A stretch of 42,774 nt of DNA from Candidatus Saccharimonadota bacterium. Its GTDB lineage: Bacteria > Patescibacteriota > Saccharimonadia > Saccharimonadales > Saccharimonadaceae. Of the stretch, positions 36,039 to 42,774 are shown one piece after another. The stretch covers positions 1-42,774 of the forward strand of contig JAUMVA010000004.1 of NCBI GenBank assembly GCA_030530425.1. Reading direction: 5' to 3'. How positions within the stretch are numbered: the stretch's first letter is position 1; the number at the start of each line of letters is the position of its first letter. A program made the position numbers and the translations under genes. Below the pieces are notes generated by a model. It did not search any database. It was not told where the DNA came from and saw only the letters and a program-made list of their open reading frames with translations.

Positions 36039-37640
36039 ATGGATCGAATTGCTAATTATTTGAATAGTCATTTAACCGGAGAGGTCGTTGCTCAGGAAAC
36101 TATTCTAGAGGCTTTTAGCCAAGATCGTGGCGCTTTTAAATCGCGACCAAACAGTATAGTTTTTGCTCAAAATTCAGCTGATATTTGTAAAACTGTTTGT
36201 TTGTGTTCACAGCTAGCTGAGCGTGGAAAGTCTCTGACGGTTAGTGTTCGTGGAAATGGTAATGATTTTACTGGCTCAACTTTAACTAGTGAAATCATAA
36301 TCAACACTAGTAGGCGGTTTAATGAAATTATTGATTTTGATCCAGACCAGGCTTTAATTCATGTTCAGTCTGGTGCTGATTTATCAATGATAAATATACT
36401 AGCCAAAACTCAAGGTTTGAGCCTGCCGGTAACATCTACTGCGATCAAACACACAATCGGTGGGGTGATTGGCAATAATTTAATCTATCCATTAGCCAAT
36501 AAGTCTAATTTAATTCATCGAATGATTAACCAACTAGAGGTGGTTCTAGCTGATGGAACGACTTTGCAAACTAAACGCTTAACAAAGCGTGAATTAAATC
36601 GTAAAATCGGTTTACAAACAACCGAGGGACGAATTTATCGTGAAATTGATAAATTGATTGAGGATAATCAAGATTTAATAAACAAAATTGATGCAGAAGC
36701 TGTGGATAATGGAGGTTATGCAATGATTTCGCGAGTTAAAACCGCTAATTCATTTGACCTGTCGCCATTATTTGTTGGAGCTCAAGGCACATTAGGTGTT
36801 ATCACTGAAGCAATTTTAAACTTGCAAGATTACCAACCGGGTTCAGTTAAAATCTGGGCAAGTTTCTCTAGTTTAGTTGATGCGATGGATGCAACAGACA
36901 ATTTATTAAAATTAAAGCCGACTGCTTTGGATATTTATGAGCATAAATTGTTTCAACAGGCGGCAAGAAGAGGGCGTAGTTTTACTACTATTGATGAGGC
37001 TAATAAGCAGTTTGAAAATAAAGCAGCTTTTCATTTGCTGATTGAGCTTCCATTAAAAAGTAACTTTTCTGCCAAAAAAATAAGTAAGAAAATAAAAAAT
37101 ATCATCAAGGCCGCTCATGGTATAAGCTTTGAAGATCCGGCTGATTTACGAACAGTGCGCGACCTGCCTCAATCATTTGATTTTAGCGATAACTTATACC
37201 AAAATATTGAATTAGCGCATGGTGCAATGATTCCACGGGTGCGTTGGCGTGATTTTACTGAATCAGTAGCAAAGATTGAAACTACACTTGGAATAACTTT
37301 ACCTATTTATGGTTCGGCATTAACTAATATTTTAAATCTACAGACTTTACTTAATTTAAGTAATATGGCTGATAAACAAAAAGTTATAAAACTTAGTGAC
37401 AGTTACTGTCGGTTGGCGACTGATTTGAACGGAGTAGTATGTGCTAGCGGTGGTGAAGGCTTGGCGAAAGGAATGTTCGTTCATAAACAAATGTCACCAG
37501 AATTGGCTCAATTGTATAACCAAATTAAACAGATTTTTGATCCACAAGCAATTTTTAGTCCCGAGATTAAAAAACCACTTGATTTACGAAATGTGGCAGG
37601 ACGGATTGCTAGTCAAGCAAAAAATGATTTCTCAATCTAG
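36039..37640 (+). CDS. FAD-linked oxidase (GlcD/D-lactate dehydrogenase-like)
   Basis: A probable FAD-dependent 2-hydroxyacid dehydrogenase. The 533 residues have a PCMH-type FAD domain (about 20-270: SVRGNGNDFTGSTL, SLPVTSTAIKHTIGGVIGNN, VGAQGTLGVITEA) and a C-terminal oxidase cap. The C-terminus has the usual IFDPQAIFSP. There is no Fe-S domain of the longer GlpC-fused forms. The substrate (lactate, glycolate or another 2-hydroxyacid) and the electron acceptor cannot be read from sequence. It overlaps the SpoU gene by 17 bases. The inverted repeat in its promoter suggests regulated expression. Confidence 0.88.
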   Translation: MDRIANYLNSHLTGEVVAQETILEAFSQDRGAFKSRPNSIVFAQNSADICKTVCLCSQLAERGKSLTVSVRGNGNDFTGSTLTSEIIINTSRRFNEIIDFDPDQALIHVQSGADLSMINILAKTQGLSLPVTSTAIKHTIGGVIGNNLIYPLANKSNLIHRMINQLEVVLADGTTLQTKRLTKRELNRKIGLQTTEGRIYREIDKLIEDNQDLINKIDAEAVDNGGYAMISRVKTANSFDLSPLFVGAQGTLGVITEAILNLQDYQPGSVKIWASFSSLVDAMDATDNLLKLKPTALDIYEHKLFQQAARRGRSFTTIDEANKQFENKAAFHLLIELPLKSNFSAKKISKKIKNIIKAAHGISFEDPADLRTVRDLPQSFDFSDNLYQNIELAHGAMIPRVRWRDFTESVAKIETTLGITLPIYGSALTNILNLQTLLNLSNMADKQKVIKLSDSYCRLATDLNGVVCASGGEGLAKGMFVHKQMSPELAQLYNQIKQIFDPQAIFSPEIKKPLDLRNVAGRIASQAKNDFSI

Positions 37641-38217
37641 TAAAGCACTAAAACCAGACGATCCGCGAATCGATCAAGAATTGTTACAAAATGGTGATCG
37701 GCGTAATGTTGTTGATAAGTATCGTTTTTGGAGCAACGAGGCAATTAAAGCTGATATGCAATCGCATGCAACTGACCTGGAGGTTGCGATTGAAAATTTA
37801 ACTCATGATTTTAATATCGGCACAGTGGTTCGTAATGCTAACGCTTTTAATGTTCGGAAAGTCCACATTATCGGTCGCAAACAGTGGAATAAACGCGGAG
37901 CTATGGTAACTAATCGTTATTTAGAAATTGAACATCATGCAACAATCGATGATTTTTTACAGAGCATAGATGCTGACTATCAGCTAATTGCGATCGATAA
38001 CCAGGATGGTGCGCAAAATTTGACACAGTTCAATTTACCGCAAAAAAGTATTTTGATTTTTGGCAGCGAATCAGATGGAATCTCACCAGAATCATTATCT
38101 AAAACTTCAGCTATGGTTCAAATCGAACAACTTGGTTCAACTCGTTCTGTTAATGTGGGTGTGGCATCAGGAATTGCAATGTATGAGTGGACTAGGCGTC
38201 ATATTTTTACGAAATAG
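37624..38217 (+). CDS. SpoU/TrmH family RNA methyltransferase, second copy
   Basis: A 2'-O-methyltransferase of the SPOUT fold. The ATG at 37624 gives 197 residues that start just before the family domain; an in-frame start at 37441 would add 61 residues lying inside the oxidase gene. Motifs are HDFNIGTVVRNANAFNVRKV, IFGSESDGIS and GSTRSVNVGVASGIAMYEW. An N-terminal extension (about 45 residues, basic and acidic) precedes the domain. It is not closely similar to the copy at 22086-22577 outside the motifs, so the two probably have different RNA targets. Confidence 0.88.
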   Translation: MISQSSKALKPDDPRIDQELLQNGDRRNVVDKYRFWSNEAIKADMQSHATDLEVAIENLTHDFNIGTVVRNANAFNVRKVHIIGRKQWNKRGAMVTNRYLEIEHHATIDDFLQSIDADYQLIAIDNQDGAQNLTQFNLPQKSILIFGSESDGISPESLSKTSAMVQIEQLGSTRSVNVGVASGIAMYEWTRRHIFTK

Positions 38218-38225
38218 TGATAATA

Positions 38226-38234
38226 TGTTAGAAT
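38226..38234 (+). promoter_or_regulatory. Extended -10 promoter at the clpP start
   Basis: TGT-TAGAAT, six bases before the clpP ATG at 38241. It predicts a leaderless transcript. Confidence 0.5.
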
Positions 38235-38240
38235 ATCTTT

Positions 38241-38843
38241 ATGAATAATTTTTTAGTGCCAACCGTTATTGAAGAAACCAATCGAGGTGAACGAGCTTTT
38301 GATATTTATTCCAGATTATTAAAAGAACGAATTGTTTTTTTGGGCGAAGATGTAAATTATCATACAGCCAACATTATCGTTGCACAATTATTACACTTGG
38401 CTTATGAAAATCCAGATGAAGATATTAAATTTTACATTAATTCACCAGGCGGTTCAGTCTATGACGGTTTGGCAATTTATGACACTATGCAATATATAAA
38501 ACCAGATGTACAAACGATTGGCATTGGTTTGCAAGCAAGCATGGGTGCTTTTTTGCTATCAAGTGGTGCAAAAGGTAAACGCTTTGTTTTACCGAGTAGC
38601 AGAATTATGATTCATCAACCATCTTCTGGAACGCGTGGTAAGATTACTGATCAAGAAATTGATTTGCGTGAGAGTGTCTTTTTGAAAAATGAATTAAATC
38701 GGATTCTGGCAAAAAATACTGGTCAAAAAATATCAAAAATCGAAAAAGACGTTGATCGTGATTATTGGATGAGTGCTAAAGAAGCTGTCGAATACGGTTT
38801 GATTGATCAAATATTGACTTTTGATAAAACTAAAACCAGATAA
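38241..38843 (+). CDS. clpP: ATP-dependent Clp protease proteolytic subunit
   Basis: A barrel-shaped serine protease that works with Clp ATPases. The 200 residues match the family length and contain the catalytic triad Ser100 ([11 protein letters not shown]), His125 (MIHQP) and Asp174 (DVDRDYWM). The N-terminal [20 protein letters not shown] and [13 protein letters not shown] segments are typical. No Clp ATPase gene lies in the window. Confidence 0.97.
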   Translation: MNNFLVPTVIEETNRGERAFDIYSRLLKERIVFLGEDVNYHTANIIVAQLLHLAYENPDEDIKFYINSPGGSVYDGLAIYDTMQYIKPDVQTIGIGLQASMGAFLLSSGAKGKRFVLPSSRIMIHQPSSGTRGKITDQEIDLRESVFLKNELNRILAKNTGQKISKIEKDVDRDYWMSAKEAVEYGLIDQILTFDKTKTR

Positions 38844-38872
38844 GTTTTACTTAAATAATTGTTGAAACTTAT
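38840..38872. terminator. Weak hairpin between convergent clpP and sugar transferase genes
   Basis: An eight-bp AT-rich stem (ATAAGTTT with AAACTTAT) with a 17-base loop spans both stop codons. A short T run follows on the plus side. It may be a weak bidirectional terminator. Confidence 0.35.
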
Positions 38873-40284
38873 TTTGCGCCTTTTCGCGTCAGGACGTGGG
38901 CGATAGTTTTTAAGATAATTTTAAAATCAAGTGCCAATGACCAATTTTGAACATAATAGATATCAATTGCTCGTCTTTCTTCAAAACTAATATCGCGCCG
39001 GCCAGAAACTTGCGCCAGTCCAGTTAGGCCTGATTTGACCGCCAAAATAAGGTCCTTGTCGCTACGATTTTCCAGTTCGTTTAGTGGTAAAGCTCTTGGA
39101 CCAACTAGGCTAATATCCCCCTTAAGAATATTGACTAATTGTGGTAATTCATCAAGAGAGGTGGCTCGCAAAAAAGCTCCTAATTTTGTAATTCGAGGGT
39201 CGTTGTCAATAAACTGGCCATTATCGTAATATATCTTGGTTAACTCTGGTTTGCCAAGTTTTTCAAACGCGTCTTCCGCTGGCATACCGCAACAATCTTG
39301 TCTCATAGAGCGAAACTTATATATATAAACAACTTTGCCATGCAGAGTAAATCGTTTTTGCTTGAAGAAAATTGGTGCGTACGGTTCGGTTATTTTTTGT
39401 AATAAAATTACAATTAAAAAGAGTGATGAGCTTAAAATTAGACCTAATACACTAGCGAAGATATCAGTTATGCGTTTTAGGATTTTTCCATAGCCGTATA
39501 GACTAGTCGTTTGGACAAAAATAACTGGTATTGTATCAAAAAGGCTAGTACGATGTTCGGCGCTTTCGAGCGCTGTCAAGTTCGGAATAAAAGCATATTG
39601 AATATAATGTTTAATGGTAGCGTTGTAAATAGACTCGTCGGCTTTAGCATTAGTGTCAATTACTAGATCAAAATTACCATACTTTAAAGCAGAATTAATG
39701 TTTTTATAATTTTTAACGCCAAATTTTTTTGCTAGTATACTATTGTCGTCAATAAATCCTGTTAACATATAGCCTTGGAGTGGATGCTGTTCAAAATATT
39801 CAGCTAGATCTAACGCGCTCGTCGTATTGCCGATGATTAAAACTCGTTGACAGCCATAACCATGTTTGAAAATAACCGTTGACGATAGGCGAATTAACCA
39901 GCGATAAATTGTTAAAAATACAAAAATAGCAACCAGAGACAATAGTGCAACGAGTTTAGCTGGGAAAAATGGCTTGTCGGTAAAATATGACCAAGAAATC
40001 ATCAGACAAATACCTAAAATCGAGGCTAATAAAATCTTGCTTATTTCGGTTCGGTTTTGGATTACTCGATTTTTATATAAGCCAAGCGATTTTAAGAGCA
40101 ATAGCCAAATTGGCATAAAAAGAAAAATTAACCAAATAAAATCAATAGCACCAATAAAAATAGCTGGTGGTCGATCTATAATCTTCAAACGAATAATATA
40201 AGCAACGGTAAAGGCTGCAATCAAAGATATAATGTCGCCAAGCACAAGAAAAACCGTAAATAGTATTCTAAAGTTATTTTTCAT
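38869..40284 (-). CDS. Polyprenyl-phosphate sugar-1-phosphate transferase (WbaP/exopolysaccharide type)
   Basis: A membrane enzyme that starts surface polysaccharide synthesis by moving a sugar phosphate onto a polyprenyl lipid. The 471 residues have about four or five N-terminal membrane helices (to about 130), a Rossmann-like CoA-binding-type domain (about 145-250) and another membrane helix near 275-300. The conserved bacterial sugar transferase domain follows: YKFRSM, LGAFLRATSLDELPQLVNILKGDISLVGPR and SGLTGLAQVSGRRD. No other polysaccharide genes are seen in the window. The -10 box suggests leaderless transcription. Confidence 0.92.
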   Translation of the reverse strand: MKNNFRILFTVFLVLGDIISLIAAFTVAYIIRLKIIDRPPAIFIGAIDFIWLIFLFMPIWLLLLKSLGLYKNRVIQNRTEISKILLASILGICLMISWSYFTDKPFFPAKLVALLSLVAIFVFLTIYRWLIRLSSTVIFKHGYGCQRVLIIGNTTSALDLAEYFEQHPLQGYMLTGFIDDNSILAKKFGVKNYKNINSALKYGNFDLVIDTNAKADESIYNATIKHYIQYAFIPNLTALESAEHRTSLFDTIPVIFVQTTSLYGYGKILKRITDIFASVLGLILSSSLFLIVILLQKITEPYAPIFFKQKRFTLHGKVVYIYKFRSMRQDCCGMPAEDAFEKLGKPELTKIYYDNGQFIDNDPRITKLGAFLRATSLDELPQLVNILKGDISLVGPRALPLNELENRSDKDLILAVKSGLTGLAQVSGRRDISFEERRAIDIYYVQNWSLALDFKIILKTIAHVLTRKGAK

Positions 40285-40291
40285 GAGGTGT

Positions 40292-40297
40292 ATTATA
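40292..40297 (-). promoter_or_regulatory. -10 box at the sugar transferase start
   Basis: TATAAT on the minus strand, seven bases before the ATG at 40284. It predicts a leaderless transcript. Confidence 0.55.
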
Positions 40298-40353
40298 ATA
40301 TATTATAGGTTTAAATGCAATAACGGTTGTTCCTTGTGAATAAAAAGCTTAAG

Positions 40354-40362
40354 TGCTATAAT
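40354..40362 (+). promoter_or_regulatory. Extended -10 promoter at the small anchored protein start
   Basis: TGC-TATAAT, six bases before the ATG at 40369. It settles that ATG as the start instead of the TTG at 40327, which lies upstream of the promoter. Confidence 0.65.
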
Positions 40363-40368
40363 GATAGC

Positions 40369-40923
40369 ATGAAGCGTAAAAATAAACGATTATTTAAAAT
40401 AATATCTGCGATTGCTTTTGTTGTTATTGGGTATTTAGTTGCTGCAGTGTTTTTTTCGTTACCACCATTTGCAAAAAAAATAAATAATTATAAAGATAAC
40501 ACGCTAATTACGACTGAAAACAATAAGACGAACCAAAATCAACCAACGAAGCAAGATGATTCATCTCAACAAAATAGTGACAACAAAACACCAGTTCAAA
40601 ACGAAGGTACTAACCCTAATAAATCAGAAACCGTAACTGGTTATATTAGCGCCAAAAACTTAAATAGTGAACAACAGATTTTGAGTATACGTGTTGTGAT
40701 TAATCAATTTTTAGATAATCATGGTCAGTGTGAATTGATTTTAACTAAGGCTGATAAAAAATATACCGAGTCGGCAAAAATAATCAATAATCCTTCTTCA
40801 TCAACTTGTGAAGGTTTTGATATATCATTAGAAAAATTATCAAAAGGTGAATGGGATATAAAAATAAAAATAGAAACTAAAGACAAGACCGGGACGATTG
40901 ACGGCGAAAAAGTAGAGATATAA
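40369..40923 (+). CDS. Membrane-anchored protein with Asn/Gln/Thr-rich linker
   Basis: Function not recognised. The 184 residues have a basic N-terminus, a membrane helix (about 9-30) and a low-complexity linker rich in Asn, Gln, Thr and Lys (about 40-90). A small beta-rich extracytoplasmic domain (about 95-184) follows with two Cys that could pair. The fold resembles small Ig-like or carbohydrate-binding modules only in general character. The next gene begins within two bases of its stop, so the two are probably co-expressed surface proteins. Confidence 0.7.
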   Translation: MKRKNKRLFKIISAIAFVVIGYLVAAVFFSLPPFAKKINNYKDNTLITTENNKTNQNQPTKQDDSSQQNSDNKTPVQNEGTNPNKSETVTGYISAKNLNSEQQILSIRVVINQFLDNHGQCELILTKADKKYTESAKIINNPSSSTCEGFDISLEKLSKGEWDIKIKIETKDKTGTIDGEKVEI

Positions 40924-40924
40924 T

Positions 40925-42774
40925 ATGATGCATTTACAACACAGAGTTAAACGAACGAGAAAACTCAAGCTATTATTATTTTTTTTGCCAATAATTATAT
41001 TATTGAGCGGATTTATAGCTTATCAAGTATTTTTGAAAAATCCGGCACAAGCGGTTGAACCATTTAATCCGGGAAATATTATGAGTGATCATGTCATGAG
41101 TGATTATAATTCAATGACGGAGTCTGAAATTCAAGCTTTTTTAAAATCAAAAAATCATTGCAATGATCGTGGTATCGAACGAGCGAAACTATATCCAAAG
41201 GTTCATTATAATATTCGCGATGGTCATTTCGTTTGCATGGCTGATGATACATTTAATGGTGAAACAGCAGCGCATATAATTTGGCAAGCTGCTCAAGATT
41301 TTAAAATTAATCCACGTGTAATTATTGTTTTGCTGCAGAAGGAACAAGGGCTAATCACGGATACTTGGCCTCACAGTGGTCAATACCAGGCGGCAACTGG
41401 CTACGGTTGCCCTGACACAGCCGCTTGTGATGAGCAATATTATGGGCTTAAAAACCAAATTCGCAATGCTGCCAAATTATTTCGAACTGTGTTAAATGGC
41501 GGTTGGACAAATTACCCAGTTGGCAATAATTATATTCAGTATAACCCGAATCCAGCCTGTGGCGGATCAAATGTATATATTGAGAACCGTGCGACATCAG
41601 CTTTGTATCGTTACACACCATATCAACCAAACGCTGGAGCTCTAGCGGCCGGTTGGGGAACGGCACATTGTGGTGCTTATGGCAATCGTAACTTTTATTT
41701 GTATTACACAAATTGGTTTGGTAGTGCACAATCTGATGTTGTGATTACGTCCCCACTAAAGATAGAAGAAGATGACACTTCACTTGTGAGCAATGGTCGT
41801 AAGGTTACTGTATCGTTCACTATTAAGAATAATACCAATGCAAAAAAGAATATCGGTAAAATGGCTGTCATAGTCAGAAATTCGGATGGTAAGAATTATG
41901 ATTTTGTTCCTCAGGCGATAACTCTATCTCCTTATAGTGAATATAAGTATAGTAGTTCGCAAATAATAAGTGAGGCTGGCGTGTATAATTTTTCGATTGG
42001 TAATTTTAGAGATAATGTTGGTTGGAGTTATGATTATCCAGAATCGTACGGAGAGTCTATTATTAGAAATGCACGCAAGACAATTATTGATAACTTAACA
42101 ATCAGTAATCAACAGGCGCTCGATGTCTATGAAAATGAACAGCAGACGGTAAGCTTTAATATAGTTAATAACACGGCTTATGACAGTGAAATCTCTGGCT
42201 ATGTGATTCGTGACGGAAGTAAAATTGTTAAAACAGTAGAGAAGACAATAAAGATACCGCCTCATCAAAACAGTGTTGTTGCTGAGAAAATAAATACCGG
42301 TAACGCTGTTGGCAAGAGAAAAATAACCATAAAATACCTGAAAGACAAAAAGGAATATTCTTTTATTAAATCTACTTCACTGACTTTTGAAGTAAAGCCA
42401 GCTGTTCTAATCACTCAAGGTTTAACTTTCGACAAGGAGAAAGTTGGTGAAAAGGCAATAGCTAGCTTCAAGATTAAAAACTTTAGCTCTGTGGTTCAAC
42501 CACTTCAAGAAAGACTATGTTTTATCTTGCGTGGTCCACGTGGTCAAAACCTAGACCTAGGTTGCCTCGATGCTAAAACTATTGCCCCTCAACAAGAGTT
42601 GGTTTTCAATGAATCATTCACTCCTCAAGAAACTGGTAATCACTATGCTACATTACAAATGTATTCTCCAGCAAAAGGATGGCGTAATGCTGAAAGTCTA
42701 CCAAAACTAACTAACAAGGAATCTACTTCACTGACTTTTGAAGTAAAGCCAGCTGTTCTAATCACTCAAGGTTT
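40925..42774 (+). CDS. Lysozyme-like surface protein with tandem C-terminal repeats, 3' end missing
   Basis: The frame is open from ATG 40925 (or 40928) to the window edge: 616 codons are visible and no stop is seen. The protein has a signal-anchor (about 13-35), then a lysozyme-like domain (about 60-290). There LLQKEQGL carries a candidate catalytic Glu140, followed by AATGYGCPDTAACDEQYYG and an ALYRYTPYQPNAGAL segment. This layout is shared with secreted proteins of Gram-positive bacteria that are often loosely labelled hemagglutinin. From about 295 on, Ig/CARDB-like beta domains follow. STSLTFEVKPAVLITQG occurs at residues 483 and 600, exactly 117 residues apart. Probable roles are wall binding or host contact. 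Confidence 0.82.
   Translation, partial: MMHLQHRVKRTRKLKLLLFFLPIIILLSGFIAYQVFLKNPAQAVEPFNPGNIMSDHVMSDYNSMTESEIQAFLKSKNHCNDRGIERAKLYPKVHYNIRDGHFVCMADDTFNGETAAHIIWQAAQDFKINPRVIIVLLQKEQGLITDTWPHSGQYQAATGYGCPDTAACDEQYYGLKNQIRNAAKLFRTVLNGGWTNYPVGNNYIQYNPNPACGGSNVYIENRATSALYRYTPYQPNAGALAAGWGTAHCGAYGNRNFYLYYTNWFGSAQSDVVITSPLKIEEDDTSLVSNGRKVTVSFTIKNNTNAKKNIGKMAVIVRNSDGKNYDFVPQAITLSPYSEYKYSSSQIISEAGVYNFSIGNFRDNVGWSYDYPESYGESIIRNARKTIIDNLTISNQQALDVYENEQQTVSFNIVNNTAYDSEISGYVIRDGSKIVKTVEKTIKIPPHQNSVVAEKINTGNAVGKRKITIKYLKDKKEYSFIKSTSLTFEVKPAVLITQGLTFDKEKVGEKAIASFKIKNFSSVVQPLQERLCFILRGPRGQNLDLGCLDAKTIAPQQELVFNESFTPQETGNHYATLQMYSPAKGWRNAESLPKLTNKESTSLTFEVKPAVLITQG
42369..42423 (+). repeat. 55-bp exact direct repeat, copy 1
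   Basis: Identical over 55 bases to 42720-42774, with a mismatch at the base before. The 351-base offset (117 codons) keeps frame, so it marks the junction between tandem surface domains. Confidence 0.95.
42720..42774 (+). repeat. 55-bp exact direct repeat, copy 2, at the window end
   Basis: Second copy of the repeat at 42369-42423, ending precisely at the last base of the window. The match may continue beyond it. Confidence 0.95.

Overview
The window (about 42.8 kb, AT-rich) reads like a chromosomal fragment of a Patescibacteria/CPR bacterium, most probably Candidatus Saccharibacteria (TM7). This placement comes from gene content and protein style and has not been tested by a database search. 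The supporting signs are very tight gene packing, a short alanyl-tRNA synthetase with no C-terminal domain, a CPR-type membrane protein with a baseplate-J-like region, many small wall-active surface proteins, and almost no biosynthetic enzymes. The standard genetic code fits: TGA, TAA and TAG all end genes.

Layout. 1-4.1 kb: htpX (its start lies outside the window), a polytopic membrane protein and ligA. 4.1-8.7 kb: enolase on the minus strand, then a histidine phosphatase, a wall lysin of DUF348-G5-lysozyme type, rsmA and a small acidic protein. 8.8-13.9 kb: a likely operon of metG, tatD, a cysteine desulfurase, a YdcF-like protein and mnmA; the desulfurase and MnmA can together make 2-thiouridine in tRNA. 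13.9-14.4 kb: an orphan gene on the minus strand. 14.5-22.1 kb: alaS, then an FtsA-like ATPase, a baseplate-J-like membrane protein, ruvX and mltG, followed by a LysM-CHAP wall hydrolase. 22.1-26.5 kb: a SpoU methyltransferase (minus), a PilB/GspE ATPase, rplS, a membrane-tethered CPHC thiol protein and an RNase HII-YraN fusion. 26.5-31.3 kb: an M1 aminopeptidase (minus), a secreted HNH nuclease, a probable small RNA and trigger factor (minus). 31.5-36 kb: a large repeat-rich surface protein with a PNTG sorting-like tail, hisS and a small membrane protein (minus), and tRNA-Leu(UAG). 36-42.8 kb: an FAD oxidase, a second SpoU enzyme, clpP, a sugar-phosphate transferase (minus), a small membrane-anchored protein and the first 616 codons of a lysozyme-like surface protein that runs off the end.

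Expression signals. The clearest window-wide pattern is an extended -10 box (TGN-TAnnnT) lying only 6-7 bases before the ATG of the first gene of a transcription unit, seen 13 times on both strands. These units are therefore probably transcribed as leaderless mRNAs. Several genes inside operons, and a few first genes (eno, rplS, the 24.9 kb gene, the surface protein, the 14.3 kb orphan), carry Shine-Dalgarno sequences instead. Near-consensus -35 boxes at the right spacing were noticed only at tRNA-Leu and at an orphan promoter that runs into a terminator about 70 bases later, which is the best candidate for an undescribed small RNA. Bidirectional hairpin terminators separate convergent genes.

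Most notable oddities: LigA has lost all four zinc-finger cysteines, and the PilB-like ATPase has likewise lost its tetracysteine site. RNase HII is fused to a YraN nuclease-like domain. A perfect 14-bp inverted repeat lies in the FAD oxidase promoter. The window ends exactly on a 55-bp exact in-frame repeat, which looks like an assembly break inside a tandem-repeat surface gene.
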